A program made the position numbers and the translations under genes. Below are positions 27,685 through 38,001 of a stretch of 64,000 nucleotides of DNA, piece by piece; within the stretch, counting starts at the first letter, position 1, and each line of letters begins with the position of its first letter. The stretch comes from Chitinophagales bacterium. Lineage in GTDB: Bacteria > Bacteroidota > Bacteroidia > Chitinophagales > Chitinophagaceae. The stretch spans positions 1 through 64,000 of the forward strand of contig JAAFJB010000007.1 in NCBI GenBank assembly GCA_013297995.1, in the 5' to 3' direction. The notes beneath the pieces were generated by a model. The model was not told the origin of the DNA and searched no databases. It was given only the letters and a program-made list of their open reading frames with translations.

Positions 27685-30600
27685 ATGCAATTGAATAGAA
27701 CCTGTAAACTAGTTTTTTTTATTATTTTCTTTCTGCCTTTAGCTATATATGCGCAGGTAAATAGTGTTGAATTTGGAAAAAATCGAATGCAACATACCAA
27801 GTTCAAATGGAAATTTTACCAGTCGCCTAATTTTAATACCTATATCTCACAGAATGGGGTTGAACTGGGCAAATTCGTAAGCCAAGTAGCAGAAGAAGAA
27901 CTACGTTCTATAGAAAATTTTATTGAGTATTCACTGCAAAGAAGGGCCAATATTGTGGTGTACAATACTTACAACGACTTTAAAAGCAGTAATATTGGAT
28001 TGGGAATGGACTGGCAGAATTCTGGTGGAATGACCAAACTGGTAAACAATAAACTCGTGGTTTATTTTGATGGCAATCATACTAAACTAAAAAACCAAAT
28101 TAGAGAAGGTATTGCTAGAATTCTAACCGATAACTTATTGTTTGGCGATGATATTGGTGAATTTGCCAGCAATCAAGCCCTTCTTGATTTGCCCAAATGG
28201 ATGGTAGATGGGTATATAGCATATGCTGGCCAAGCTTGGAGCACCGAAAAAGACGATGAATTAAAAAGTGCCATCCTTAGTGGCAGGTATAATTCGTTTT
28301 ATCAATTTGCTTTTGAAAAACCAACCCTTGCTGGTCAAGCTTTTTGGAATTATATAGGAGAAAAGTATCGAAAAGAAAACATCACTTATCTGCTTTATTT
28401 AGCCCGAATTTATAAGAATGTAAATAGTGCATGCGTAAGAATTTGTAAAAAGAAATTCAAAGAAGTATTGTCTGAATTTATGCAGTTTCAGCAAGACCGT
28501 TATATAAAAGACATAAGGCAACGCAAAAACCAGCCCAAAGGGCAAATGACGGTTTCTGAACTGATTGGTAAGAAAGATTATTTCCGCTTTCAAGCAAATC
28601 CCAATTTAAAAAGTAATACCTATGCTGCACTTGAATTTAAAAAAGGAATCTACAGCGTAAGGCTGCTAGAAAATTTTTATGATGCTAAAGTGCTGCTTAA
28701 AAGTGGTGTATTAAATAACGGTAATGATGTGAATCCCAATTATCCAATTTTAGCCTGGGATGGAAAAGGTACTCGGTTATTGGTTATTTATTGGGAACTT
28801 GGAAAAATTAAAATGTTTGTGTACGATTTAATTGCCAAATACAAAAGATACAAGCAAACTATTGAAGGATTTGATCAAATACTCGACGCCAGTTTTATGC
28901 TTGATGCCAATACCTTAGTGCTTAGTGCCGTTAAAAATGGACATACAGATATTTTTACCTATAAAATTGAAGAGCAAAAAACAGAACAAATTACCAATGA
29001 TATTTATGATGACCTTGATCCTACCTTGGTTTCATTCCCCAATAGGGTTGGAATTATTTTTGCTTCAAATCGTCCATCAGGTTCAGCACCTAATAAAGAT
29101 ACCGTAATTCCCAGTCGCTATAAGTACAATATTTTTATGGTTGATATTCTCAACAATAGCAAAGAAAAACAAATTGCCCAGCTTACCAATATAAAAATGG
29201 GTAATGCGCGTTTTCCTATGCAATACAATACCAATCATTTTACCTTTGTATCCGATGAAAATGGAATAGGCAATAGATGGGCTGGCTTTTTTGCAACCCA
29301 ACGAAATGGATTAGATACCCTTTACTATATTGGCGATGAAATATTAAGGAATCCAATACCCAAAGATTTTGATTCCACACTCATGGCATGGCAAAAACAA
29401 GAACCCGATAGTGTTAGCTATTTTCAAGTATATAAAGATTCTACCTATACATTTCCCATTACCAATTATCAAAGTTCATTGCTCGAAACTAGAATTGCAG
29501 GTAATAATGGACAGGTAAGTGAGGTAAGAAGAGAAGGCGACTTTAAATTTTTATACAAATTGAAGGTAGATGAACAAGCCCTTAAAAAACGAAATATAAA
29601 TGCAAAGCCAACAGAATATATTAAAAAAGCATTAGAAGAAAAAAAGGCCCTAGAGGGTAAAGCCTTACAATATCGTGCACAGACTGTTATTGATACCACC
29701 CCCAAAGCGCAATTTTTTCAAAATGAATTTGCCGATGAACTACCTGACACAACTGCAAAACCCTTGATAGGTTTTAATATTGGCAATAAGCAAAATAGTT
29801 TGTCAAAATCTAAGCTGTTTGATTACCGAATGAAGTTTAACTCAGATTTCTTACTTGCTGGTTTTACCAATAATATTTTAGTGAATAGATACCAGCCCTA
29901 TGCAGGAGGTTCAGGCCCTATTGAACTTAATAATGGAAACAACTTAAATTTTTCTTTCCGAGTAGGTATTAGTGAATTAATGGAAGATATAAAATTTGTG
30001 GGCGGAATTCGGTTTGGTGCAAATTTAGCTGATAAAGATATTATGTTCTCTTTCCAAAATATGCGCAAGCGTATTGATTGGGGGCTTACTTACTATAGAA
30101 GCAATGTGACCAACTTTTTTAATACTTCTTTCACCAATATATTGTTTACCAATTTATACCAAGCCAATGCTTCATATGCTATTAATGAAGTGAAAAGTGT
30201 AAGGGCTTCGTTGGGACTTAGATCAGATAGAGGAGTTCTAAAACCTTACGATAATGCAAGTGGATCCCCCAATCCTAATGCGCTTGCATTTAAAGATACA
30301 GTGTCTAAATTCATTCTTTCCCGTTTTGAATATGTACACGATAATACCTTAAACCCTACCCAGAATATTTGGAATGGATTGCGGTATAAAGTGTATATGG
30401 ATATTAATATCCCTACCTTAAAAACCGCATTGAATGAGGGTAAACCCACTATGAATTTTGGATTTGATGCTAGGTATTACCATAAAATTTATAGAAACTT
30501 TATTTGGGCTGGTCGCGCTTCTGCAGATTTCTCTTGGGGTAATCAAAAACTGATTTATTATTTGGGTGGAGTTGATGGCTGGCTCGGACCTAAGTTTAAT

Positions 30601-31050
30601 AATGAGAATAGACCTGCACAAGATCAGCAATATGCGTTTCAGTCGTTAACGGTGAATATGCGCGGCTATCGACAAAATATAGCTAATGGCAACAACGCCT
30701 TTGTTATAAATAGTGAATTTAGATTGCCCCTATTTTCTACTTTTATTGACCGACCTATCAACAATGCCTTTCTCAGAAATTTTCAATTGGTGCAGTTTGT
30801 AGATCTAGGTACTGCATGGAATGGAAAATACAATGGCATCAAACGTCCGGGGGATGTAATCACAGGAAATAATACCCCAGTAATTGTAAGAATAGATGCA
30901 GGCGGGCTCGGGCCTTTTGCAGGTGGTTATGGATTTGGAGCTAGAACTACTTTATTGGGATACTTTCTTAAGTTTGATGCAGGATGGCCTATGAAAGGCA
31001 TTTTTAGGGGTAAGCCAGTGTATTATTTTGCACTTGGGTTTGACTTTTAA
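27685..31050 (+). CDS. Composite envelope protein: degenerate peptidase-MA-like domain, beta-propeller and Omp85-like barrel
   Basis: About 1121 residues from the Met at 27685 (MQLNRTCKLVFFIIFF ... IYAQ signal peptide); an upstream in-frame Met at 27655 is less likely. The N-terminal about 40-260 region resembles gluzincin peptidase-MA domains, but the HExxH position reads REGIA (28102-28116) and the later Glu motif reads WMVDGYIAY, so zinc catalysis is probably lost. Residues about 300-560 hold WD40/PD40-like repeats (NPNYPILAWDGKGTRLLVIY, DDLDPTLVSFPNRVGIIFAS), similar to TolB. The C-terminal third resembles the bacterial surface antigen (D15) barrel, with MRGYR, SEFRLPLF, VDLGTAWNG and a YFLKFDAGWP end. 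It probably sits in the outer membrane. Its function is unknown. Confidence 0.75.
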   Translation: MQLNRTCKLVFFIIFFLPLAIYAQVNSVEFGKNRMQHTKFKWKFYQSPNFNTYISQNGVELGKFVSQVAEEELRSIENFIEYSLQRRANIVVYNTYNDFKSSNIGLGMDWQNSGGMTKLVNNKLVVYFDGNHTKLKNQIREGIARILTDNLLFGDDIGEFASNQALLDLPKWMVDGYIAYAGQAWSTEKDDELKSAILSGRYNSFYQFAFEKPTLAGQAFWNYIGEKYRKENITYLLYLARIYKNVNSACVRICKKKFKEVLSEFMQFQQDRYIKDIRQRKNQPKGQMTVSELIGKKDYFRFQANPNLKSNTYAALEFKKGIYSVRLLENFYDAKVLLKSGVLNNGNDVNPNYPILAWDGKGTRLLVIYWELGKIKMFVYDLIAKYKRYKQTIEGFDQILDASFMLDANTLVLSAVKNGHTDIFTYKIEEQKTEQITNDIYDDLDPTLVSFPNRVGIIFASNRPSGSAPNKDTVIPSRYKYNIFMVDILNNSKEKQIAQLTNIKMGNARFPMQYNTNHFTFVSDENGIGNRWAGFFATQRNGLDTLYYIGDEILRNPIPKDFDSTLMAWQKQEPDSVSYFQVYKDSTYTFPITNYQSSLLETRIAGNNGQVSEVRREGDFKFLYKLKVDEQALKKRNINAKPTEYIKKALEEKKALEGKALQYRAQTVIDTTPKAQFFQNEFADELPDTTAKPLIGFNIGNKQNSLSKSKLFDYRMKFNSDFLLAGFTNNILVNRYQPYAGGSGPIELNNGNNLNFSFRVGISELMEDIKFVGGIRFGANLADKDIMFSFQNMRKRIDWGLTYYRSNVTNFFNTSFTNILFTNLYQANASYAINEVKSVRASLGLRSDRGVLKPYDNASGSPNPNALAFKDTVSKFILSRFEYVHDNTLNPTQNIWNGLRYKVYMDINIPTLKTALNEGKPTMNFGFDARYYHKIYRNFIWAGRASADFSWGNQKLIYYLGGVDGWLGPKFNNENRPAQDQQYAFQSLTVNMRGYRQNIANGNNAFVINSEFRLPLFSTFIDRPINNAFLRNFQLVQFVDLGTAWNGKYNGIKRPGDVITGNNTPVIVRIDAGGLGPFAGGYGFGARTTLLGYFLKFDAGWPMKGIFRGKPVYYFALGFDF

Positions 31051-31166
31051 ATTAGTAAGGTTACTTTAAAATAGTATGTTTAAAGTTCCTTATTCCGTAA
31101 AATATTTTCCTGATTCGGTATTTTAATTCAGTTAAATGGCTGCAATTTTGCAAAAAATTTAACAGA

Positions 31167-33635
31167 ATGAGTGCTAGACTACTATATTGTTTAATAGGAT
31201 TTTTTTCCTTTTTTAATATTGCTGCTCAATCAAAAATACCCTATATCGGAAAAGTAGTAAATATAAACGGAACCCCCCTTGCTGGTGCCAGTATACAAAT
31301 TCAAAAACTCAAATTAAACACAATTACTAAAATAGATGGAAGTTTTTATTTTGATACATTGCCAGAGGGTAACTACCAACTATTTATAAGTTATATTGGA
31401 ATGCAGCCTATAGTAAAACAAATTAAAATATTAAACGGCACTCAACTAATATCCGAAACATTCAAACTAATTCCAGCTGACATTGAACAACTACAAACTG
31501 TAGAAATAATTGGTCGTAGACAGTTGAGCTATAAAAGTGACTATAGTTTTGCCGGTAGTAAGATTGCCATGGCCACTAAAGACATTCCACAAAGTATTAG
31601 TGTAGTTACAAAAGAATTAATGGATGATAGACAAATATTCCGCCTAAATGATATAACCAAAGCTACTACAGGTGTAAACCAATTCAGTGCCAATAATGAT
31701 TTAACCATTCGTGGATTTAGGGCAAGTGATGAAGCTCGCCTGATAAATGGATTAAGGAGCGGGCAATTTTTTTTTACCCAACCTATTACTTCTAATCTCG
31801 AAAGAATTGAGGTAATCAAAGGACCAGCCAGTGCTCTTTTTGGAAATGCTCAACCTGGTGGTACCATCAATATGGTTACTAAAAAACCGTTAGATATATC
31901 CCGCAAATCAATCAATATTAGTCTCGGCTTATTTAATACATTTAGAACAGCATTAGATCTTACAGGCCCCCTTAATGAAGATAAAACGCTGCTGTATCGC
32001 TTAAATATTGGGTATGAAAATGCAGGAAGTTTTCGAGATTTACAAGGTGGCGAAGTGTATATGATTGCACCATCACTCACATTTCTTCCTTCTCCTAAAA
32101 CAAGTGTAAATGCAGATATTGTAGTAGTAAATAATAGAACCAAATTAGATAGGGGACAGGCAGTTTTTGGCGCAACTGCTGGAGTTACCAATTTAAAGTC
32201 TACTCCTATCAATATTGCTTTAGCAGCAACCAATGATTTTTACGCAGTAAAAGACTTAAGTATTACTCTATCCTTATCGCATAAATTTTCTGATCAATTT
32301 TCATTTAATTCATCTTATATGAAGTTCCGATGGAGTGAAGATCTTGCAGAGCATAGAACTTCAAATGCTTATGCGGTGGACTCATTTGGTCAAACATTGA
32401 ATACATTGGCAGGCATGCAAGTGTTTTTAAGGCAACAACAGATTATTACTGATAATATTACCAATTACTTTACCTATAAATACAATACTGGCGCACTCGA
32501 GCATATTACGGTTGCAGGGTTCGATTTTTTGCAACAGATTAGGCCTGTTGGTGGCAGCCAGCTCACTGCTAGTGGGTATAGAAATAAAGCAAATACTGCA
32601 ACTGCAAATTATAGTGCAGCCAGTGGAGCAAATTTCAGCATCACTAATTTTTCGGGTAGAAGATCTCCATTACCCAATGTTGCACATTTTGATTTAACTA
32701 ACCCAGGGGGATATGGATACAGGCTTTTTAGTAATTATATTTATACCAACGCTGTATTGGCAGCAACTAAATTCACTGGTACTGGTGCATATATTCAACA
32801 CCATATTACTTACAACAAATTTAAATTATTAGTTGGTGCTCGTTATGATGAATATCGTGATATCATCAGATATAAAACTGGTACAGATAGTTCAGTGAAA
32901 CAAAAAAGCTTTATCCCTAGAATTGGACTAACCTATATGCTTACTAACAGCATTAACTTGTATGCTACCTATGCACAAGGTTATATGCCTCAGGTAAGTT
33001 CAACAATTGTAAACCCAAATAGTGGTGGTCCTTTTGATCCACTCATTAGTAAATTATATGAGATAGGTGCTAAGGGAGAATTGTTTCAAAAGAAATTAAA
33101 TGCCAGTATTTCAATGTATGATCTTACGCAAAACAATGTATTGGTAGCAGACCCTCAGCCTGGGAATCCTGATTTTCGACGCCAACGTGGCTTACAGAGA
33201 AGCCGTGGTATAGAATTAGAAGCAACTGGCAACATCAACCGATTACTTAGTATAAGTGTAGGGTATGCCTATAATGAGGCTACAATAGTAGAAGATATTG
33301 CTGCTTTGAAAGGACTTCAAAAAGAAAATGCACCCCTGCATAATGGAAATATCTGGATAAAATATGCCATACAAAGTGGGGTTCTCAAAGGGCTTGGGAT
33401 AGCAGGCGGTTTTAATTATATTAGTAACAGATATCCATCTCAAACCCGCAGTTTTGAATTGCCAGCCTACGCTTTAATTGATGCGGCATTCTATTACCAA
33501 TTTGATAAATTTAGGTTGGCCCTAAACCTAAACAACCTCACGAATCAAAAATATTGGGTAGGTGGTTATGATTTTCTGCGCATGTTTCCTGGTTCGCCTC
33601 GAAACGCAATGATTAATTTTGGGTACACTTTTTAA
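31167..33635 (+). CDS. TonB-dependent siderophore receptor
   Basis: An 822-residue outer-membrane receptor: signal peptide (about 1-20, IGFFSFFNIAAQ), a CarboxypepD_reg domain (about 25-105, GTPLAGASIQIQKLK), then the plug with features of siderophore receptors (IPQSISVVTKELMDDRQ, TTGVNQFSANNDLTIRGF, LERIEVIKGPASALFGNAQPGG) and a barrel ending NAMINFGYTF, with the canonical terminal Phe. It takes up a ferric siderophore or a similar metal complex. The PepSY membrane protein gene starts 9 bp downstream, a classic receptor-PepSY pair. Substrate specificity cannot be read from the sequence. Confidence 0.92.
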   Translation: MSARLLYCLIGFFSFFNIAAQSKIPYIGKVVNINGTPLAGASIQIQKLKLNTITKIDGSFYFDTLPEGNYQLFISYIGMQPIVKQIKILNGTQLISETFKLIPADIEQLQTVEIIGRRQLSYKSDYSFAGSKIAMATKDIPQSISVVTKELMDDRQIFRLNDITKATTGVNQFSANNDLTIRGFRASDEARLINGLRSGQFFFTQPITSNLERIEVIKGPASALFGNAQPGGTINMVTKKPLDISRKSINISLGLFNTFRTALDLTGPLNEDKTLLYRLNIGYENAGSFRDLQGGEVYMIAPSLTFLPSPKTSVNADIVVVNNRTKLDRGQAVFGATAGVTNLKSTPINIALAATNDFYAVKDLSITLSLSHKFSDQFSFNSSYMKFRWSEDLAEHRTSNAYAVDSFGQTLNTLAGMQVFLRQQQIITDNITNYFTYKYNTGALEHITVAGFDFLQQIRPVGGSQLTASGYRNKANTATANYSAASGANFSITNFSGRRSPLPNVAHFDLTNPGGYGYRLFSNYIYTNAVLAATKFTGTGAYIQHHITYNKFKLLVGARYDEYRDIIRYKTGTDSSVKQKSFIPRIGLTYMLTNSINLYATYAQGYMPQVSSTIVNPNSGGPFDPLISKLYEIGAKGELFQKKLNASISMYDLTQNNVLVADPQPGNPDFRRQRGLQRSRGIELEATGNINRLLSISVGYAYNEATIVEDIAALKGLQKENAPLHNGNIWIKYAIQSGVLKGLGIAGGFNYISNRYPSQTRSFELPAYALIDAAFYYQFDKFRLALNLNNLTNQKYWVGGYDFLRMFPGSPRNAMINFGYTF

Positions 33636-33644
33636 AACTCTTAC

Positions 33645-34799
33645 ATGCTAAGGCAGAATAAAATTAAATCACTTATACTGTGGGCTCATCGTTGGTTAGG
33701 ATTAATCAGCGGAATTGTAGTATTCATTGTTGCAATTACTGGTTGTATTTATGTGTTTGAGGAAGAAGCACGCGATATTTTTCAACATAAATACCTTTAT
33801 GTTTCGCCCGGTTCTGCTAAATTGCCCTTGGTTAAGTTGAGTAATATTGTTGCTAAAAATTACCCCAAAGAAACCATTACCCAAATTCGGTTTAAAGAAA
33901 CAGCCAATGCGGCCGTTCTCTACTACACCAAACGTAAAACTGCCATTTCTATTAATCCTTATACGGGTGCTATTATTGGCGTAAGAGATATGGAGGCCGA
34001 TTTTTTTAATTGGATTGAAGAAATGCATGTAAATCTTCACTTAGGTAAAACGGGTGAACAAATTATTAAGTGGAACGTGCTTATCTTTTTCATTCTATGC
34101 ATAAGTGGTTTGGTAATATGGTGGCCCAAACAAAAGCGTTTTTTTAAGCAAGCCGCTTCTATCAATTTTAAAACAAAAAATTGGAAACGATTCAACTGGG
34201 ATTTGCACAGTGTACTGGGCTTTTATGCTTTATCGGTTTTATTGGTTATTTCCCTCACAGGTATTTTTTGGGTATTTGATTGGGCCAAACAATTTACTGC
34301 CTTTGCTACTTCTAGTAGAATAGAAAAGAATCCTGAAAATAAAATAGAAGCTAATTCAATGGGCTTTACTATGGAACAGGCTTATGAACAATCCAAGCAA
34401 TTATACCCAGGTGCCGACCAAGTTTTTCTAAGCTATCCGCCAAAACCTAAGGACCCTATTCGCGTAGTTTTCCGTTATCCGTATAAAATTGTGCGAAAAC
34501 AAAACACCCTTTTCTTTGATAAAGGCACAGGTGCCATTCTGAGGCAGGATCTCTATAAAAATTATTCAACCTACGATAAAATTGCAAAAAGCAATTATGA
34601 TTTTCATACTGGTGGTATTCGTATACTTGGAATAGGAAGTAAAATTATTTATTTCTTCGCCAGCCTTATTGCAGCTTCCTTGCCCATTACTGGCTTTTTA
34701 ATTTGGTGGGGTCGCGGCAAGAAAAACCGCAATAAAAAAATTACCAATAAACCCGCAGAATCAACAACAGCTAAAAATTATTCCATGCAGCTTAATTAG
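33645..34799 (+). CDS. PepSY-associated TM helix protein (siderophore-linked)
   Basis: A 384-residue inner-membrane protein with four or more TM segments: about 18-40 (LGLISGIVVFIVAITGCIYVF), 145-165 (NVLIFFILCISGLVIWW), 185-215 and 340-365 (FFASLIAASLPITGFLIWWG). It has the PepSY_TM hallmarks LWAHRWLGLISG, MHVNLHLGKTGEQI, FNWDLHSVLGFY and DFHTGGIRI, whose conserved His residues may bind haem or metal. Such proteins are found next to TonB siderophore receptors and are thought to help ferric-siderophore reduction. The 9-bp gap to the receptor indicates an operon. Its last 8 bp overlap the convergent terC gene. Confidence 0.9.
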   Translation: MLRQNKIKSLILWAHRWLGLISGIVVFIVAITGCIYVFEEEARDIFQHKYLYVSPGSAKLPLVKLSNIVAKNYPKETITQIRFKETANAAVLYYTKRKTAISINPYTGAIIGVRDMEADFFNWIEEMHVNLHLGKTGEQIIKWNVLIFFILCISGLVIWWPKQKRFFKQAASINFKTKNWKRFNWDLHSVLGFYALSVLLVISLTGIFWVFDWAKQFTAFATSSRIEKNPENKIEANSMGFTMEQAYEQSKQLYPGADQVFLSYPPKPKDPIRVVFRYPYKIVRKQNTLFFDKGTGAILRQDLYKNYSTYDKIAKSNYDFHTGGIRILGIGSKIIYFFASLIAASLPITGFLIWWGRGKKNRNKKITNKPAESTTAKNYSMQLN

Positions 34800-35589
34800 C
34801 CATATCCGAAGGGTTGTCTTCCGCACTATCTAAAGTAGGCGATCTTAATATTACAGATTTAGTAGTAGATTTTCTCATTTTCATATTCAACAACTCTACG
34901 CTGAATGAAAATGCCATTGCAAAATATACATAGTTCTTTAAGTGTAATTCATGTGCACCAGCCGGGTTCCATCCCTCTACTAATAATACCAGCCCAATCA
35001 TTACCAGAAAAGATAATGCCAACATTTTTAAAGTAGGATGCTTGTGAATAAAAGCTGATATTTTTGGGCTGAATAAAAACATCACCATCATTGCTATTAC
35101 AACTGCTGCAATCATAACTTCTAGGTGTTTTGCAGTGCCCCCAGCGGTGATAATGCTGTCGAAACTAAATACCATATCAATCAATATAATCTGGCCAATA
35201 CCACTAGCAAATCCCAACTCTTTTTTGTTATTACCTGCTGCAACTGCTTCCTCCCCTTCCAGCTTATGGTGTATTTCTTTTACGGTTTTATAAATCAAAA
35301 ATAATCCACCCGCTAGCATAACCAGACTGGCCAAATCAAAATCTTTGCCCCATATACTCAATACTGGCTTTCCCTTTTGGGTAAGCAACCAACTCAAACA
35401 GAATAAAAGTATGGTTCTGGTAATAATGCCCGTAACCATCCAACTAAGTCTCGCCTGCTTCTGCAATGCTTTGGGCATTCTATTCAAAATAATACTCACG
35501 AAAATCACATTGTCAATTCCTAAAACAATCTCCAGAATGGTTAAGACTAAAAAACTAACTAAACTTTCGGTAGTAAATAAATGCTCCAT
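34792..35589 (-). CDS. TerC family integral membrane protein
   Basis: A TerC/YkoY-type membrane protein of 265 residues from the Met at 35589 (MEHLFTTESL), the usual family start; a Met three codons upstream is possible. About seven TM segments are visible, including the acidic signature LTILEIVLGIDNVIFVSI near the N-terminus and MVFSFDSIITAGG in the middle, each with intramembrane Asp residues implicated in Mn2+ transport. The end (LRSPTLDSAEDNPSDMAN) is polar and not part of the conserved domain. Manganese export, including to exoenzymes, is known for relatives. It is convergent with the PepSY gene. Confidence 0.92.
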   Translation of the reverse strand: MEHLFTTESLVSFLVLTILEIVLGIDNVIFVSIILNRMPKALQKQARLSWMVTGIITRTILLFCLSWLLTQKGKPVLSIWGKDFDLASLVMLAGGLFLIYKTVKEIHHKLEGEEAVAAGNNKKELGFASGIGQIILIDMVFSFDSIITAGGTAKHLEVMIAAVVIAMMVMFLFSPKISAFIHKHPTLKMLALSFLVMIGLVLLVEGWNPAGAHELHLKNYVYFAMAFSFSVELLNMKMRKSTTKSVILRSPTLDSAEDNPSDMAN

Positions 35590-35630
35590 AAAATACAATT
35601 GGTTGCAAATATACGCTGCTTATGATTGTA

Positions 35631-36722
35631 TTAATGCGCAGCCAAATAGGAGCAAATATTTTTTACAATAGAAGGGCCCTCATACACAAAACCTGTCCAC
35701 ACTTGAACCAAGGAAGCACCTGCTTTTATTTTCTCTTTGGCATCTGCACCAGTAAAAATACCACCACTGGCAATAATGGGAATGGCGTAATCGGTCTGTT
35801 CTGCCAAATAGGCTACCACTTGGGTGGAACGAGCCTGAACGGGTTTGCCGCTCAATCCACCCATACCAATTGCCTCACTTAATTGCGCAGATGCAGCACT
35901 TAAATTAGAGCGGTCAATGGTTGTATTGGTGGCTACCAACCCACTCAGCTTCATCTCTAGTGAAAGAGAAACAATATCGTGTAGTTGTGATTGATTTAAA
36001 TCAGGAGCAATTTTAAGCAAAAGTGGTTTTGGTTTTGCATAACATTGGTTGTCATTTTGCAGTTCAGCAAAAATTTTTCTAAGCGCATCTTTTTCCTGTA
36101 ATGCCCTTAGGCCAGGTGTATTGGGTGAACTCACATTCACCACAAAATAGTCCACCACTTGATGCAGCTCATTAAAACAAATTTTATAATCGCGCCAAGC
36201 GTCTTCATTGGAGGTAACTTTATTCTTACCAATATTTCCCCCAATCACTAAATGATTGCCGGTTTTATTTGCTTTGCGATGGTTCCAATCGTTGAGTCGC
36301 TTTTTTACACTCCCCACCCCTTCATTATTAAATCCCATTCTATTTATAAGCGCTTGGTCGGCTGGTAGCCTGAATAAACGAGGCAGATCATTACCTGATT
36401 GTGCTTTAGGCGTTACCGTACCAATTTCTACAAACCCAAAGCCAAGGGCTTCTAACTCACTTAGGTAAAGCGCATTTTTGTCGAAACCCGCACCCAGCCC
36501 CACCGGATTGGGAAACGAAACACCGAAAACAGTCTGCGCCAAATCGTTCGATGGGTATTGAAAAATTCGCTTTAGTACTGTATCGGTAATACCCAATTGG
36601 GTAACCGTTTTCAGGCAATTCATAGAAAAATAATGAACCGATTCGGGTGAAAAATTAAATAAAATATTTCTGAGAAAGCTGTACAAAGCAAGAGTTTTGG
36701 CGAAAATAGGCAATTCAGCCAA
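35631..36722 (-). CDS. pyrD: Dihydroorotate dehydrogenase (quinone), class 2
   Basis: A 363-residue flavoenzyme that oxidises dihydroorotate to orotate in pyrimidine synthesis, passing electrons to the quinone pool. The N-terminal amphipathic extension (ALYSFLRNILFNFSPESVHY) marks the membrane-associated class 2. FMN/substrate motifs are GLGAGFDKNALYL, RLFRLPADQALINRMGFNN, the catalytic Ser region NVSSPNTPGLRAL, LLKIAPDL, GLVATNTTID and IIASGGIFTGADA. Size and order are standard. It stands alone between terC and the thiolase gene. Confidence 0.96.
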   Translation of the reverse strand: MAELPIFAKTLALYSFLRNILFNFSPESVHYFSMNCLKTVTQLGITDTVLKRIFQYPSNDLAQTVFGVSFPNPVGLGAGFDKNALYLSELEALGFGFVEIGTVTPKAQSGNDLPRLFRLPADQALINRMGFNNEGVGSVKKRLNDWNHRKANKTGNHLVIGGNIGKNKVTSNEDAWRDYKICFNELHQVVDYFVVNVSSPNTPGLRALQEKDALRKIFAELQNDNQCYAKPKPLLLKIAPDLNQSQLHDIVSLSLEMKLSGLVATNTTIDRSNLSAASAQLSEAIGMGGLSGKPVQARSTQVVAYLAEQTDYAIPIIASGGIFTGADAKEKIKAGASLVQVWTGFVYEGPSIVKNICSYLAAH

Positions 36723-36784
36723 CGACGAAACGAAATTACCTGCTTAAAATATTAGTTGCATAAACAACTTTTAAGTAGAATGCG

Positions 36785-36792
36785 TATATTTG
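36785..36792 (+). promoter_or_regulatory. -7-like element for thiolase gene
   Basis: TATATTTG exactly fits TAnnTTTG and ends 19 bp before the ATG at 36812. No clear TTG is seen at the ideal distance upstream, so the call rests on the -7 match and position. Confidence 0.4.
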
Positions 36793-36811
36793 AAGTCTTA
36801 AAATTCATTGT

Positions 36812-37987
36812 ATGCAAGAAGCTTATATAGTTGCTGGTTACAGAACCGCAGTAACAAAGAGTAAGAAAGGTGGATTTAGATTTTACAGACCAGATGATTT
36901 AGCGGTAGAACTGATAAAGGCATTGGTGGCATCTGTGCCCCAATTAGATACCAAAAGAGTAGATGATGTAATTGTGGGCAATGCAGTGCCAGAAGCGGAG
37001 CAGGGCTTGCAATTTGGAAGAATTATTGCCGCCAAAGCATTGGGCATAGAAGTGGCAGGCATTACCATTAACCGGTATTGCGCCAGTGGGCTAGAAAGTA
37101 TTGCAACTGCTACAGCTAAAATTCGTTCGGGTATGGCCGAATGTATTATTGCTGGAGGAACCGAAAGCATGAGTATGGTACCTACTGCCGGATGGAAAAC
37201 CGTTCCTTCTTATGCTATTGCAAAAGATGAACCTGATTATTACCTAGGTATGGGCTTAACCGCGGAAGCGGTTGCCAAAGAATTCAATATTTCTAGAGAA
37301 GACCAAGATGAATTTGCTTACCATTCGCATAGAAAGGCAAAAGCGGCTATTGAAAATGGATATTTCAAAACGGGAATACACCCTGTAAATGTAGAAGAGA
37401 CTTATATTAATGAAAAAGGGAGGAAAGCAATACGATCTTATATAGTAGATACCGATGAAGGATTAAGGGCAGATACAACGGTAGAAGGGTTGGCAAAATT
37501 AAAAGCAGCATTTGCCATTGGCGGAAGTGTAACCGCAGGTAACTCTTCTCAAACAAGTGATGGGGCTGCTTTTGCGCTGGTGATGAGTGAGAGAATGGTG
37601 GTAGAATTGGGATTAAAACCAATCGGTAGGTTGGTGAATTGTGCGTCTGCTGGTGTACATCCTCGCATCATGGGAATTGGTCCCGTTGCAGCCATTCCTA
37701 AAGTATTGAAGCAAGCTGGTATGCGTCTAGCTGATATTGAACTGATAGAATTGAATGAGGCATTTGCTTCTCAATCCCTTGCCGTAATTCGTGAACTGGG
37801 GTTAGATCCAGCCATTGTAAACATCAATGGAGGGGCTATTGCCCTCGGCCATCCACTGGGTTGCACGGGTTGTAAATTAACGGTTCAGTTGTTAAATGAT
37901 CTGCAGCGACTGAACAAAAAATACGGCATGGTAACCGCCTGTGTAGGTGGTGGACAAGGTATTGCTGGTATTATTGAAAGGCTCTAA
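36812..37987 (+). CDS. Acetyl-CoA C-acyltransferase (thiolase)
   Basis: A 391-residue thiolase. The nucleophilic Cys90 lies in [14 protein letters not shown], the catalytic His in [16 protein letters not shown] (about 347) and the second Cys in [14 protein letters not shown] near the C-terminus, all intact. It either cleaves 3-ketoacyl-CoA (beta-oxidation, FadA-like) or condenses acetyl-CoA. The length and the [16 protein letters not shown] start favour the FadA/acetyl-CoA acyltransferase type. No other fatty-acid gene is adjacent, so its precise role cannot be fixed from context. Confidence 0.93.
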   Translation: MQEAYIVAGYRTAVTKSKKGGFRFYRPDDLAVELIKALVASVPQLDTKRVDDVIVGNAVPEAEQGLQFGRIIAAKALGIEVAGITINRYCASGLESIATATAKIRSGMAECIIAGGTESMSMVPTAGWKTVPSYAIAKDEPDYYLGMGLTAEAVAKEFNISREDQDEFAYHSHRKAKAAIENGYFKTGIHPVNVEETYINEKGRKAIRSYIVDTDEGLRADTTVEGLAKLKAAFAIGGSVTAGNSSQTSDGAAFALVMSERMVVELGLKPIGRLVNCASAGVHPRIMGIGPVAAIPKVLKQAGMRLADIELIELNEAFASQSLAVIRELGLDPAIVNINGGAIALGHPLGCTGCKLTVQLLNDLQRLNKKYGMVTACVGGGQGIAGIIERL

Positions 37988-38001
37988 ATTATTGCTAGTA
38001 A

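Noticed and set aside
36752-36770. AGTTG-CATAAA-CAACT dyad upstream of the thiolase gene
   Set aside because: The arms are only 5 bp and not aligned with a clear promoter.
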